Positions 52,647 through 62,510 of a DNA stretch of 64,000 bases are shown here, in pieces (positions within the stretch are counted from its first letter, which is position 1; each line of letters begins with the position of its first letter). Both the position numbers and the translations under genes were made by a program. The stretch is from Roseomonas sp. (GTDB taxonomy: Bacteria; Pseudomonadota; Alphaproteobacteria; Acetobacterales; Acetobacteraceae): positions 400,548-464,547 of the forward strand of contig JAPSLO010000003.1 in the NCBI GenBank assembly GCA_031180725.1, read 5' to 3'. The notes beneath the pieces are model-generated. The model was not told the origin of the DNA, did not search any database, and saw nothing but the letters and a program-made list of their open reading frames with translations.

Positions 52647-54887
52647 TCAGGGCGCTCCGCCTGGGTCGCGCGGGGCCAGTGGCAGGCTCTCCGGCCGTCC
52701 GGGAAGCGGCGGCGGAGGTACCCAGGGCCGCTCTCCGCGCCAGGCTCGGTCCGACACCAGAATCGGGCGCCCGGGACGCAGCCGCACGGCATGCGGGCCG
52801 CCGCGCCAGACGGTGAAGCGGTCGATCGTCGCGCCATGCGGACAGGCCGGGCGGATCGGCTCGGCAGCCAGCAGCAGATCCGCCCGGCCACAGGCCAGGG
52901 CCAGCGCCGCGGCATCCGGCGGCGCGGCATAGCGCTGGCCGCGCGGGGGCGGCGCGGTGCGCAGCAGCACCGCTTCCGGCGCACCGGGGGCGGGACGGAA
53001 GCTGCAGGCCGCCGGGGTGCAGAGGATTGCGCCGCCGGCCGCTTCACCGGCTTCCGGCAAGGCCTGCGCCGAGGCCGCGCCAAGCTGGCGCAGCACGGCA
53101 TCGCGGGCAAAGGCGCTGACGCCCGGCAATTGCTGCACGAAGACACCCTGCCCGGTGCGCAGCGCGATCATCCGCCCATCGCCCGTCACCAGCAGGTCGG
53201 GGGGCGGCGTGCCCATCCCCGCGGCCAGCGCTCCCAGGACGACCGGCAGCCCCACCAGCCGCGCCCGTCCGCGCCACAAGGCCAGCCAGCAGAAGCCGAG
53301 GCTCGCCACCGCCAGCGCCGGGCCCGGCAGGGGCGGCAGGACGGGGGCGGCCTCCGGCCAGGCGGCCACCTGCCGGGCGATCCAGAGAATTGCCTCCACG
53401 CCCTGCCCCATCGCCCAGAGCGGCGCCGCATCCAGCCCCAGCGGCATCAGCAGCAGCGCAGCCATGCCGGCCGGCATCACCAGCACCGAGGTCAGCGGCA
53501 CCGCCACCGCATTGGCGACCAGGCCGTAGATCTGCAGACGGCCAAAATGGTGCAGGCCATAGGGCGCCGTTGCCAGCCCGGCGAGCAGCGAGGTGAGCAT
53601 CAGCCCCAGCAGGCCGAGCAGCAGCCGGCGGCGCCAGCCGCGCCATCCCTGGCCCGGCGCCAGCCGCGCCAGCGGGCCGCGCGCCGCCTCGTACCCCGCC
53701 GCCAGGGCCAGCACGGCGCCGAAGGACATCTGGAAGGAAGGGCCGAGCAGTTCCGCCGGTGCCGCCAGCACAACCACCGCCGCAGCCAGCGCCAGCGTTC
53801 GCAAAGTAAGCGCCCGGCGGCCGCAAAGCAGTCCCAGCGTCACCAGCGTCGCCATCACCAGGCAGCGCTGCATCGGCACCTGGCTGCCGGTGAGCAGCAT
53901 ATAGGCGGCCCCCGCCGCCAGGCTCGCCAGCGCCGCCACAGGCTTCCCCGGCATCCGCAGCGCGAGCGCGGGTAGCAGCGCCACCAGCAGGCGCACCAGG
54001 CTGAAGACCGAGCCCATCACGATGGTCATGTGCAGGCCGGAGACGGAGAGCAGATGCGCCAGGCCGGAATCCCGCATCGCCGCCAGGTCGGCCGGCGGTA
54101 TGGCGGATTGCGTGCCGGAAACCAGCGCCGCCGCGACCGCCCCCGCCCCACCCGGGATCGCCGCCTGGATGCGGGCCTCCAACCAGGTGCGGGTGCGGGC
54201 GAAGCCCCCGCCCTCGCCACCTGCTTCCACCATCACGGGCCCCAGCGCGGTGCCGGAGCCGCCGAGGCCCGAGAAATAGGCGGCGCGCTGGAAGTCCCAT
54301 CCGCCCGGCACCACCGGCGGAGCGGGCGGGCGCAGCAGCGCGCGCAGCCGTACCTCATCCCCCGGCCCGATGGGCGTTGGGTCCTGCGCGCGCAGCCGGA
54401 TGCGGAGATGGCGTGGCAGCGGATCGCCCCCTTGCAGGCGCGGCTCCGCCAGTGTCAGGCGGCGCCCTTCAGGCAGCGTCTCCACCGCCGCCACCCGGCC
54501 CGTCACAATCACCGCCCCACTCGGCAGGTCGAGCGGCGGGGGCAGCCGGGCCGCGTGCCAGGCGGTGACGCCGAAGCCCAGCAGCCCGGCCGCCACCAGG
54601 CCCAGTGCCCAGCCGGCCAGTACCATCCGCTGCCCTGCCCAGGCCGCCAGCAGGGCCAGCGGCAGGAAGAGCCACAGCACCGCCGTGTCAGGCTCCTGCG
54701 GAAGCTGGAAATAGATCACCACGCCGGTGCCGAGCGCGACCACCAGCCATGGCGCGAAGCGCCCATGCTGCTGGGCGACTGCCTCCACCAGCGCGGCGCG
54801 CAGGCGCGTCGCCGGACCGGAACGCTCAGCAGGGGCGAGGACGAGGCTCACTCGCGCAATGGTTAATGACCGATGCCGGAAATACAA
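52647..54887 (-). CDS. comEC: ComEC-family DNA uptake channel protein
   Basis: ComEC forms the inner-membrane channel for single-stranded DNA during natural transformation. The 746-residue protein has an N-terminal hydrophobic region with an OB-like domain (GAVIVTGRVAAVETLPEGRR), then the Competence core with LAHLLSVSGLHMTIVMG, TGSQVPMQRCLVMATLVTLG and LLGPSFQMSFGAVLALA. The C-terminal domain lacks the HxHxDH motif of metallo-beta-lactamases, so no nuclease activity is predicted. An internal GTG 12 codons later is an alternative start. It is divergent from gltX, an arrangement common in alphaproteobacteria. Confidence 0.92.
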   Translation of the reverse strand: MYFRHRSLTIARVSLVLAPAERSGPATRLRAALVEAVAQQHGRFAPWLVVALGTGVVIYFQLPQEPDTAVLWLFLPLALLAAWAGQRMVLAGWALGLVAAGLLGFGVTAWHAARLPPPLDLPSGAVIVTGRVAAVETLPEGRRLTLAEPRLQGGDPLPRHLRIRLRAQDPTPIGPGDEVRLRALLRPPAPPVVPGGWDFQRAAYFSGLGGSGTALGPVMVEAGGEGGGFARTRTWLEARIQAAIPGGAGAVAAALVSGTQSAIPPADLAAMRDSGLAHLLSVSGLHMTIVMGSVFSLVRLLVALLPALALRMPGKPVAALASLAAGAAYMLLTGSQVPMQRCLVMATLVTLGLLCGRRALTLRTLALAAAVVVLAAPAELLGPSFQMSFGAVLALAAGYEAARGPLARLAPGQGWRGWRRRLLLGLLGLMLTSLLAGLATAPYGLHHFGRLQIYGLVANAVAVPLTSVLVMPAGMAALLLMPLGLDAAPLWAMGQGVEAILWIARQVAAWPEAAPVLPPLPGPALAVASLGFCWLALWRGRARLVGLPVVLGALAAGMGTPPPDLLVTGDGRMIALRTGQGVFVQQLPGVSAFARDAVLRQLGAASAQALPEAGEAAGGAILCTPAACSFRPAPGAPEAVLLRTAPPPRGQRYAAPPDAAALALACGRADLLLAAEPIRPACPHGATIDRFTVWRGGPHAVRLRPGRPILVSDRAWRGERPWVPPPPLPGRPESLPLAPRDPGGAP

Positions 54888-54983
54888 CCATCACGTCGGC
54901 TGGCGCGCCGAAGCCGCATGGCAGTTCAGTGCCCGGTGACTCTGGGCTAGGAAGCCCTGACGAAAGCCCCCTCGGGAATAGCC

Positions 54984-56381
54984 ATGTCCGTCCGCACCCG
55001 CTTCGCGCCCTCCCCCACCGGCTATCTGCACATCGGGGGCGCGCGCACGGCGCTGTTCAACTTCCTCTTTGCCCGCCGACATGGCGGCCAGTACCTGCTG
55101 CGCATCGAGGACACGGACAGGCAGCGCTCCACGCCCGAAGCCGTGCAGCAGATCCTGGAGAGCCTGGAATGGCTGGGCCTGACGCCGGACGAGCCGCCCG
55201 TCCTCCAGTCCCAACGCGAGCCGCGCCATGTCGAGATCGCGAAGGCCCTGCTGGCAAAGGGCGCTGCCTATCTCGCTTATGACACGCCGGAGGAACTGGC
55301 GGCGATGCGCGCGGAGGCCGAGGCTCAGAAGCGGACCTTCAAATACGATGGCAGCCGCTGGATCGACATGGATCCGGCGAAGGCGCCGTCCGTCCCGCCC
55401 GCCATCCGCATCAAGGCGCCGCGCGAAGGGGAGACGGTGGTCAAGGACCTGGTGCAGGGCGAGGTGCGCGTCGCGGCCAGCGAGCTGGACGACATGATCA
55501 TCCTGCGCTCCGACGGCACGCCCACCTATCTGCATGCGGTGGTGGTGGACGACCACGACATGGACATCACCCATGTCATCCGCGGCGACGACCACCTGAC
55601 CAACACCTTCCGCCAGTGCATGGTCTATGACGCGATGGGATGGCGGCGGCCGCATTTCGCGCATGTGCCGCTGATACATGGGCAGGATGGCGCGAAGCTG
55701 TCCAAGCGCCATGGCGCGGTCGGCGCGCTGGAATTCCGCGAGCAGGGCTTCCTGCCGGAAGCGGTCTGCAACTACCTGCTCCGCCTCGGCTGGGGCCATG
55801 GGGACACCGAGATCATCAGCCGCGAGGAGGCGATCAAGATCTTCGACATCGCCGATGTCGGCCGGGCCGCCAGCCGCATGGACTATGCCAAGCTGACGCA
55901 CTTCAACGGCGTCTGGCTGCGCGCCGCCGATGACGATCGGCTGACGAAGGAAGTGCTCGCCCGCTACGCGAAGCGCGGCGTGGCCTTCGGCACCGAAGGC
56001 GCGGTGCGCCTGCGCAGCCTGATGCCGGATCTGAAGGAGCGGGCGAAGACGCTGGAGGAGCTGGCGGGCGCCGCACTCTTTGCGGTGGCCGATGGCGCGC
56101 CCCAGCCCGATGCGAAGGCCGCCGCCATCCTGACCCCTGAGGCGCGCGCCATGCTGGGCGATCTGGCGCAGTTCCTGGGCGACGCACCCTGGGAGCGGAA
56201 AGACCTGGAGCAATGGCTGCGCGACTATGCCGAGGTGAAGGGGCTGAAGCTGGGCCAGGTGGCGCAGCCCTTGCGCGCGGCGCTGACCGGCAGCACGCAG
56301 AGCCCGCCGATCGACGCGGTGCTGGCCGCGCTCGGCAAGTCCGAGGCGGTGGCGCGGTTGCTGGCAGCGGCCGAAGAGTGA
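54984..56381 (+). CDS. gltX: Glutamyl-tRNA synthetase
   Basis: GltX charges tRNA-Glu (and in many alphaproteobacteria tRNA-Gln). The 465-residue class I enzyme begins SVRTRFAPSPTGYLHIGGAR after Met, with the HIGH-type motif, then LLRIEDTDRQRSTPEAV and the KLSKRHG form of KMSKS. The C-terminal anticodon-binding domain is complete. It could be either the glutamyl or the misacylating paralogue; which cannot be told here. 98 bp lie between its stop and convergent ycjF. Confidence 0.95.
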   Translation: MSVRTRFAPSPTGYLHIGGARTALFNFLFARRHGGQYLLRIEDTDRQRSTPEAVQQILESLEWLGLTPDEPPVLQSQREPRHVEIAKALLAKGAAYLAYDTPEELAAMRAEAEAQKRTFKYDGSRWIDMDPAKAPSVPPAIRIKAPREGETVVKDLVQGEVRVAASELDDMIILRSDGTPTYLHAVVVDDHDMDITHVIRGDDHLTNTFRQCMVYDAMGWRRPHFAHVPLIHGQDGAKLSKRHGAVGALEFREQGFLPEAVCNYLLRLGWGHGDTEIISREEAIKIFDIADVGRAASRMDYAKLTHFNGVWLRAADDDRLTKEVLARYAKRGVAFGTEGAVRLRSLMPDLKERAKTLEELAGAALFAVADGAPQPDAKAAAILTPEARAMLGDLAQFLGDAPWERKDLEQWLRDYAEVKGLKLGQVAQPLRAALTGSTQSPPIDAVLAALGKSEAVARLLAAAEE

Positions 56382-56479
56382 GGCCGAGGGGCGGGCGCCT
56401 TGGTGTGAACTGAGGGCGTCTGCGCGCGGATGGCCTTGCGGTGGGGGGCTCCGGAGCCAGCCCGGTGCCCCTTTCCCGC

Positions 56480-57355
56480 TCAGCGCGGCGGGATGATCCG
56501 GCAGGCGCGGGCCGCGGCGCGGGCCAGCATCAGCATGCGCCGCGCGGCGACTGCCCCCTTCCCGGCCTCGCCGGCCACCTTCTCCAGCAGCGGGTTGGTC
56601 ACGATCGCCCGGGTGGCGGCATCGATGGCGACGTCTGCTGCGGCGACGGCGCCGGCCTCGAAGACCGCGCGGCGCAGCAGCGCGACAGTGCCGGCAAGAC
56701 CAGGGCGCAGCCCATGGATTGCCGCGACTTCCCGCACCAGGCGCAGGCCGCGCCAGACGAAGAAGACAGCATCCAGCGCCGGAGAGGGCACGACGGCGGT
56801 GGCGGCGAAGGCCTGAGTCGCGGCGGCGCGGCCGGCGGCAGTGCTGGCGCGGTCGAGCTCCGCCAGCGGCCCCGCCTCCAGCAGGCCGATCATGGAATCG
56901 AGGTCATTGGCGCCGCGCAGTGCCGGCAGCAGTGGCTGGGCGGCGGGGGTGCGGGCTGCCCAGGCCAGCGCCTGTTCCCGCGCCGCCACATAGTCACCGC
57001 GCGCAAAGGCAGCACGTGCACGGTCCACCGCGGCAAGGGTCCAGAGGCCGCGCAGCTCCCGCAGGAAGGCCCAGGCGACCAGGCCGTAGCCCAGCAGCAC
57101 CACGGCGAGCGTTACCCAACCAAGCCACGTGGCCCGGGCGAACTGGTCGGCGACGAAATTGGCGGCGTCGAGGGCCGAAAGCCCGATGCCCAGCACCGCC
57201 AGCCCGCTGGCGGCCAGCGTCAGCGCCGACCAGCGCCGCTGCGGGCGGGGCGGGGCCAGGGGCTCCACCGCTTCCTCCCAGCCGAAATCCAGCCGTGGCG
57301 CGGGGCTGGCCGCCTCCTCGGTGATGATGCGGGGACCGCGAGGCGTCTCGCTCAC
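56480..57355 (-). CDS. ycjF: YcjF family membrane protein (DUF697, TIGR01620)
   Basis: This 291-residue protein has two adjacent membrane helices (about 46-66 and 78-99; ALTLAASGLAVLGIGLSALD and WVTLAVVLLGYGLVAWAFL), followed by a soluble helical domain and a C-terminal DUF697-like region (PLLEKVAGEAGKGAVAARRM). YcjF and YcjX are a conserved pair of unknown function, in E. coli in the psp/heat-shock-linked cluster. The start overlaps the ycjX stop by 4 bp, so translation is coupled. Confidence 0.85.
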   Translation of the reverse strand: MSETPRGPRIITEEAASPAPRLDFGWEEAVEPLAPPRPQRRWSALTLAASGLAVLGIGLSALDAANFVADQFARATWLGWVTLAVVLLGYGLVAWAFLRELRGLWTLAAVDRARAAFARGDYVAAREQALAWAARTPAAQPLLPALRGANDLDSMIGLLEAGPLAELDRASTAAGRAAATQAFAATAVVPSPALDAVFFVWRGLRLVREVAAIHGLRPGLAGTVALLRRAVFEAGAVAAADVAIDAATRAIVTNPLLEKVAGEAGKGAVAARRMLMLARAAARACRIIPPR

Positions 57356-58752
57356 AGCAGATCCCCGATCAGGGCCGCAACCAGCCCGTCGAGATTCAGA
57401 TGCGGAATGCCGGCGCGGCCCTCGGCATCCAGGCGGGGGGGCTGGAAGACCGGCATCTCGAAGAAGGCGTGCTGCCAGAATCCGGCATCGGGACGGCGCA
57501 GCGGGACCTCGCCCGGATAGACCTTGGCGCTGCGGCCGTCTTCCAGCAGCACGCCGCGCACCGCGGCAACAGGCCGGCCTTCCAGCGTCGCGACATCATC
57601 CTCCGTGCAGCGCATGGCGGCGATGGCATGGACCGAGGTGGCGGTGTCCAGCGGGCCCGCCGGGTCGCGCCCGACCAGATCGCCCAGCAGGCCGATCAGC
57701 GCCTCTCGCGCCCGGGCGGGGACATGATCGGCCTTGGTGGCGGCGAAGGCCACGCGGCGCACGCCCTGCCCCGTCAGCAGGTCGAACAGGCCGAGCCCGC
57801 CGCGCAGGCTGCCGGCGACCGCGGCGAGGGCCTCGGCCGTGTCGTCAAAGGCCTCCTCCCCGGCATGCAGGGCGCCCAGGGTGTCCACCAGCACCGCCTG
57901 GCGGTGGAAGCGGCGGAAGAAGGGGTCGAAGAAGCCGCTGCGCTGATCGGCGAGGTAAGCCGCATGGCGGCGGGCCATCAGATCCGCCAGGTCGCCGGCA
58001 TGGTGGTCCGGCAGGGGGAAGAACCACAGCAGCGGCGCCTCTCCCCGTGGGCCGGGATTCAGTGCGCGGCCCGGCTGCAGGAAACGGAAGCCCAGCTTAT
58101 CGCGGCAGGTGCGCAGCGCGTCGCGGTAGAGCGAGAAACCCTGGCGGGCGAGGGACTCCTCCGCCGGCGCGTTGGCCGGCAGGGCATCCACGAAAGCGAG
58201 GAAGGCACCAGCGGCTTCCGCCCTCCGGCCCCGGCGCAGCCGCGCCAGCGTCTCCCGCGACCAGTCGGCATAGCCCTGGCCCAGCATGGGCAAGTCCAGC
58301 AGCCATTCGCCGGGATAGTCCAGCAATTCCAGCGTCACCTGGCGCGGCCCGGTGAAGGCCGCGCGCGCCTGCCCGAGGAGCGAGCGCGGATCCAGCTCCA
58401 GCGCGATCTCCAGCGTCGCCAGGTCCTCGGTGCGCTCAGGCCAGCGGGGCGGGTCGGCGGCCAGCGCCTGTAGATGGCCGATGGCATCGAAGCGGGGCGT
58501 GGACTGGGTCTCGGCCGGCACCAGGCGTGCCGCGCGCAGCCGCCCCCCGGCGGCGGCTTCCAGCGCCGGCAGGGTGCGGGCGCCGCGGCCGGCCGCCAGC
58601 AGGTTGGCGACCAGCGAGGTGAGGAACACCGTCTTGCCGGCCCGCGAGAGGCCGGTAACGGCCAGCCGCACCCTTTCCCGCCCCGCCAGCGCGCGCGTCA
58701 GCTCGCCGAGGCCGGCCAGCGCGTCATCCAGGGGGCTGAAGAGACCGGACAT
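57352..58752 (-). CDS. ycjX: YcjX family GTPase-like protein (DUF463)
   Basis: This 466-residue protein has a P-loop in VTGLSRAGKTVFLTSLVANL (about 33-52) and the DUF463 pattern, e.g. FDAIGHLQALAADPPRWPER, LELLDYPGEWLLDLPMLGQG and LVDTLGALHAGEEAFDD. The family is a predicted nucleotide-binding stress protein that acts with YcjF at the membrane. It is the first gene of the pair. 60 bp separate it from gloA on the same strand. Confidence 0.92.
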   Translation of the reverse strand: MSGLFSPLDDALAGLGELTRALAGRERVRLAVTGLSRAGKTVFLTSLVANLLAAGRGARTLPALEAAAGGRLRAARLVPAETQSTPRFDAIGHLQALAADPPRWPERTEDLATLEIALELDPRSLLGQARAAFTGPRQVTLELLDYPGEWLLDLPMLGQGYADWSRETLARLRRGRRAEAAGAFLAFVDALPANAPAEESLARQGFSLYRDALRTCRDKLGFRFLQPGRALNPGPRGEAPLLWFFPLPDHHAGDLADLMARRHAAYLADQRSGFFDPFFRRFHRQAVLVDTLGALHAGEEAFDDTAEALAAVAGSLRGGLGLFDLLTGQGVRRVAFAATKADHVPARAREALIGLLGDLVGRDPAGPLDTATSVHAIAAMRCTEDDVATLEGRPVAAVRGVLLEDGRSAKVYPGEVPLRRPDAGFWQHAFFEMPVFQPPRLDAEGRAGIPHLNLDGLVAALIGDLL

Positions 58753-58812
58753 GGGCCGGATATGGGGCCGCCGTGGCGGTCCCCTACCCCTTGGCCGTGG
58801 GACCGCGGGGTG

Positions 58813-59208
58813 TCAGCTCCGCTCGATCAGCTCGATCTTGTAGCCGTCGGGGTCTTCCACGAAGGCGATCACGGTGGTGCCGAACTTCACCGGGCCGGGT
58901 TCGCGCGTCACCTTGCCGCCGCCGGCGCGCACCTTCTCGCAGGCCGCCTTCACGTCCGGCACGCCGACCGCGAGATGGCCGAAGGCATTGCCCAGCTCGT
59001 ACTTCTCAACGCCGTAGTTGTAGGTCAGCTCGATCTCGCCCTGGCCTTCGGCATTGCCCGTGCCGTAGCCCAGGAAGGCGAGTGTGTATTTGCCATCCGG
59101 CACGTCGCGCCGGCGCAGTTCCTTCATGCCCAGAAGCTCGGTGTAGAACTTCACGCTGCGGTCGAGGTCGCCGACCCGGATCATGGTGTGCAGGAACTTG
59201 CCGCTCAT
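58813..59208 (-). CDS. gloA: Lactoylglutathione lyase (glyoxalase I)
   Basis: GloA isomerises the methylglyoxal-glutathione hemithioacetal to S-lactoylglutathione. The 131-residue protein has two beta-alpha-beta repeats with metal ligands: His in [17 protein letters not shown], Glu in [10 protein letters not shown], His in [11 protein letters not shown] and Glu in [16 protein letters not shown]-type C-terminus. Its start overlaps the lpxI stop by 4 bp, which places it at the end of the lipid A operon. lpxB usually occupies this position. Confidence 0.94.
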   Translation of the reverse strand: MSGKFLHTMIRVGDLDRSVKFYTELLGMKELRRRDVPDGKYTLAFLGYGTGNAEGQGEIELTYNYGVEKYELGNAFGHLAVGVPDVKAACEKVRAGGGKVTREPGPVKFGTTVIAFVEDPDGYKIELIERS

Positions 59209-60089
59209 GGTTCGATCCTCTCCCTGGCCAGATACGCGTCGGGCCGGATGGCGAGGATGAAGAGCCCCGCCGCCTCGGCCAATGCCACCGTCTCCGCGCG
59301 GTCCACCACCAGCGTACCGCTGTGGTCCGCCCGCGCCTCGATCGCGATGCCGGCGAGCCCGGCGGCAGCCGCGTGGCGCACAGTGTCCGGCCCAATGGTG
59401 GGCAGGTCGATCTGCCGTGCCTGCTGCGGCTTCACCAGCTTCACCAGCACCCCGCCGGGCCCTTCGCGCCGCAGCGCACCGCAGCGCGCCAGCATGGCGT
59501 CGGTTCCCTCGATGCCTTCCATGGCCAGCACCAGACCCTGCTGCACCACGCAGCCCTGGCCGACATCGGCCTCGCCCAGCTTACGGGTGACCACGATGCC
59601 GCGGGCGATGTCGGCGCGCGCAATCTCATCCGGGCCGCGCGTGGTGAGCAGGCCTTCCTCCACCAGCATGTCCCCCAGTACATCAGTGGGAGAGATCGGG
59701 TTGAAGCCCTCCTCCCGCACCACGCGCAGGATGGCGGAGAGCAGGCCGTCATCGCCGCCGAACAGCGCGGCGCGGCCGATGCGGCCCACTAGGCGCAGCC
59801 CTTCCCCATCCAGCCGAAGGCTCAGCAGCGAGGGGCGGGTGACGCGGCCGGCCATCACCAGGTCCCGCGCGCCGCGCCGCCGGAAGGTATCCAGCAGCCG
59901 GCCGACCTGGCCGATCTGCACCACGACAGGATCGTAGCGGGCGAATTCGGCCGGATCGGCGAAGCCCTCGATCAGCACGCAGGCCACGCCACGGCCGCTT
60001 TTCGTCGCGGCATCGGCGATCCGCAGGGGAATGAGACCCTTGCCGGCCACCAGGCCGATCGGCCCGCGGGAATCGCGCGCCAGCGTCAC
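59205..60089 (-). CDS. lpxI: UDP-2,3-diacylglucosamine diphosphatase LpxI
   Basis: LpxI hydrolyses UDP-2,3-diacylglucosamine to lipid X and UMP and replaces LpxH in alphaproteobacteria. The 294-residue protein has the LpxI (DUF1009) pattern: an N-terminal [59 protein letters not shown] and the C-terminal [19 protein letters not shown]. The start is taken as the GTG overlapping the lpxA stop by 4 bp (GTGA); a Met 6 codons upstream exists. Confidence 0.93.
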   Translation of the reverse strand: MTLARDSRGPIGLVAGKGLIPLRIADAATKSGRGVACVLIEGFADPAEFARYDPVVVQIGQVGRLLDTFRRRGARDLVMAGRVTRPSLLSLRLDGEGLRLVGRIGRAALFGGDDGLLSAILRVVREEGFNPISPTDVLGDMLVEEGLLTTRGPDEIARADIARGIVVTRKLGEADVGQGCVVQQGLVLAMEGIEGTDAMLARCGALRREGPGGVLVKLVKPQQARQIDLPTIGPDTVRHAAAAGLAGIAIEARADHSGTLVVDRAETVALAEAAGLFILAIRPDAYLARERIEP

Positions 60090-60934
60090 TCGATCTCGTC
60101 CTCCCACACGCCACGGCCGAAGGGCACGAGCCCATGGCGGCCGCGATCGCGCACGAAGTCCAGGATCTCCGCCACCAGCGGATCGCCGGAAAAGGCGGCG
60201 GCGACCGCCTCGACCTGATCCTCTGGCCGGCCGACGCGGTAGAGCTCGTGCACGGCGCGGGCAACCGCAACCACCTGGTCGCGCGACAGCCCGGCGCGGC
60301 GGCGCAGGCCAATGGTGTTGAGGCCGGCGAGCTTGGCGCGGTAGCCCTTCACGCGGCCGAAGGGCACGACGTTCTTCTCCACGCCGGACATGCCGGCGAC
60401 CAGCGCCATGCGCCCGATGCGGACGAATTGCTGGATGGCGGCGCCGCCCTGGATCACCGCGTGGTCGCCGATCTGTACATGGCCGGCGAGCATCACGTTG
60501 TTCACCAGGATCACGCCATCCCCCAGCGAGCAGTCATGCCCGACATGGGCCACGCACATGATGAGGCAATCCGCGCCGATGCGCGTCCAGCCATCCCCGC
60601 CGACGCTGCCACGATGGATGGTGGCGTGCTCGCGCACCTGGGTGCGAGGCCCGATCGACACCCCGGTGGGCTCGCCCTTGTACTTCAAGTCCTGCGGCGG
60701 CAGGCCGATGGTGGCGAAGGGCGAGACGCGAACACCCGCGCCGAGCGTCACCCGCCCGTCCAGCACGACATGCGCGACCAGTTCCACGCCCTCGCCCAGC
60801 ACCGCCTCGGGCCCGACCACGCAGCCCGGGCCGATGCGGCAGCCGGCCGCGATGCGCGCGCCGGCGGCGACATGCGCAGCCGGATGAATGAAGGCGCCCG
60901 ACGAGATGCCGGTGCCGGGAAGGAGGTGGTCCAA
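60086..60934 (-). CDS. lpxA: UDP-N-acetylglucosamine acyltransferase
   Basis: LpxA transfers a 3-hydroxyacyl chain from acyl carrier protein to the 3-OH of UDP-GlcNAc, the first step of lipid A synthesis. The 282-residue protein is a left-handed beta-helix of hexapeptide repeats (about 15-190) with the catalytic His in CVAHVGHDCSLG and a C-terminal helical domain. The apparent start is TTG (DHLLPG), 8 bp after fabZ, with AAGG ~7 nt before it; no ATG or GTG fits the family N-terminus better. Confidence 0.95.
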   Translation of the reverse strand: MDHLLPGTGISSGAFIHPAAHVAAGARIAAGCRIGPGCVVGPEAVLGEGVELVAHVVLDGRVTLGAGVRVSPFATIGLPPQDLKYKGEPTGVSIGPRTQVREHATIHRGSVGGDGWTRIGADCLIMCVAHVGHDCSLGDGVILVNNVMLAGHVQIGDHAVIQGGAAIQQFVRIGRMALVAGMSGVEKNVVPFGRVKGYRAKLAGLNTIGLRRRAGLSRDQVVAVARAVHELYRVGRPEDQVEAVAAAFSGDPLVAEILDFVRDRGRHGLVPFGRGVWEDEIE

Positions 60935-60942
60935 GGTGCGCC

Positions 60943-61425
60943 TTACTTGTCGAGGATCATGGCAGCGTAGGTGGCCTCGGCCACGACCTTGCCGTCCACC
61001 TTCGCCTCCGCGGCGAACTTCCAGATATTGCCGCGCTGCCGTTCCTTGCGGACATGCACGCGCATCTGGTCACCGGGCACCACGGGCTTGCGGAACTTCG
61101 CGCCGTCCACGGTCATGAAATAGACCAGCTTGCCCTGGGCGCTGGGGCCGAGCGTTTCCACCACCAGCACCGCCGCGGTCTGGGCCATGCTCTCGATGAT
61201 GAGCACGCCGGGCAGCACGGGATGGGCCGGGAAATGGCCCTGGAAGAAGGCTTCGTTGATCGAGACATTCTTGATGCCCACGGCCGAGACATCGGGCACG
61301 ATGTCCACGACGCGGTCCACCAGCAGGAAGGGATAGCGGTGCGGGATCGCCTGCATGATGCGGGCGATGTCGTACGTGCCGACGGTGCCCTGCGCGGTCT
61401 CAGCGCTGTCAGCGGTGGCGTCCAT
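60943..61425 (-). CDS. fabZ: 3-hydroxyacyl-[acyl-carrier-protein] dehydratase FabZ
   Basis: FabZ dehydrates 3-hydroxyacyl-ACP in fatty acid elongation and so competes with LpxA/LpxD for the same precursor. The 160-residue hot-dog protein has the catalytic His in IPHRYPFLLVDRV and the catalytic Glu helix in GHFPAHPVLPGVLIIESMAQ. The ATG is preceded by GGGAGG; a longer frame upstream is not family-like. It lies between lpxD and lpxA, as in most proteobacteria. Confidence 0.96.
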   Translation of the reverse strand: MDATADSAETAQGTVGTYDIARIMQAIPHRYPFLLVDRVVDIVPDVSAVGIKNVSINEAFFQGHFPAHPVLPGVLIIESMAQTAAVLVVETLGPSAQGKLVYFMTVDGAKFRKPVVPGDQMRVHVRKERQRGNIWKFAAEAKVDGKVVAEATYAAMILDK

Positions 61426-61459
61426 GGTCCTCCCTTCCGATCCGGCCGGGCCCCTGCCC

Positions 61460-62500
61460 TCAGCCGCGATCCGAGTCCGTGCCGGCGCGCTTCTGGCCGA
61501 GCTTGCGCAGCGCGGCGAAGGCGCGCAGCGTCTCGCGCGCGGGCCAGGCGGGGCTGCCGACCACGTCGGCCCCGGCCGGCACATCGTTCATCACACCCGC
61601 CTGCGCGCCGACCCGAGCCCGGTCGCCCAGGCTCAGGTGGCCCGCCACGCCGCTCTGGCCGGCAAGCTGCACGCCATGTCCCAGGGTGACGGAGCCGGCG
61701 ACGCCGACCTGCGCCACGATGACGCAGCCGCAGCCGGTGCGGACGTTGTGCGCGATCTGCACCAGGTTGTCGAGGCGGGTGCCCGCCCCAAGGACAGTGT
61801 CGCCCTGGCTGCCCCGGTCGACGCAGGAATTGGCGCCCACCTCCACGAAATCCTCAAGGATCACGCGGCCAAGCTGGGGCATGGTCTCGAACCGGCCTTC
61901 CGGCGTCACGGCGAAGCCGAAACCTTCCTGGCCGATGCGCACGCCCGGATGCAGCACCACGAAGCGCCCGGCAATGCAATGGCTGACAGAGGCATGGGCC
62001 ATCACGCGGCACCCCTCGCCCAGCACGACCCCGTCGCCGATCACGGCATGAGGGCCGATCACGCAATCCGAGCCGATTTCCGCCCCGGCACCGATGACGG
62101 CGAGCGGACCGATTTCGGTTCCGGCCCCAATCACTGCGCTGGGGTCCACCACCGCGCTGGGATGGATGCCCGGGCGCGGCGCGGGGCGCGGGTACAGCCG
62201 CGCGGCAATGCGCGCGAAGCCGAGATAGGGCTGCTTGGTGATTATGGCGGCGCAGCTTTCCGGCACGCGGTTCGCGAAATCCGGCGGCAGCACCACCGCG
62301 CCCGCCCGCGTGGCGGCGAGCTGGCTTGCATAGCGCCGGTTGTCCAGAAATGAGATCTCAGCCTTGCCGGCGGCGTCCAGCGGGCCGACCCCGGTGACCA
62401 GGCGCGCGGCGTCACCGCGTAGCTCGCCGCCGGCGATCGCCGCCGCCTCGCCGAGGGTCAGCGGCCCGGCGAGAGGGTGGAAGCGGGGATCGGCGGCCAC
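61460..62500 (-). CDS. lpxD: UDP-3-O-(3-hydroxyacyl)glucosamine N-acyltransferase
   Basis: LpxD adds the second hydroxyacyl chain to UDP-3-O-acyl-GlcN. The 346-residue protein has the N-terminal uridine-binding domain (about 10-90; [20 protein letters not shown]), then a left-handed beta-helix with hexapeptide repeats ([20 protein letters not shown] and on) and the catalytic His in [10 protein letters not shown]. The start is GTG ([10 protein letters not shown]), 10 bp after the skp stop with GAGGG upstream; sequence further upstream is Arg/Pro-rich and not family-like. Confidence 0.95.
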   Translation of the reverse strand: MAADPRFHPLAGPLTLGEAAAIAGGELRGDAARLVTGVGPLDAAGKAEISFLDNRRYASQLAATRAGAVVLPPDFANRVPESCAAIITKQPYLGFARIAARLYPRPAPRPGIHPSAVVDPSAVIGAGTEIGPLAVIGAGAEIGSDCVIGPHAVIGDGVVLGEGCRVMAHASVSHCIAGRFVVLHPGVRIGQEGFGFAVTPEGRFETMPQLGRVILEDFVEVGANSCVDRGSQGDTVLGAGTRLDNLVQIAHNVRTGCGCVIVAQVGVAGSVTLGHGVQLAGQSGVAGHLSLGDRARVGAQAGVMNDVPAGADVVGSPAWPARETLRAFAALRKLGQKRAGTDSDRG

Positions 62501-62510
62501 GCCACCGCCC

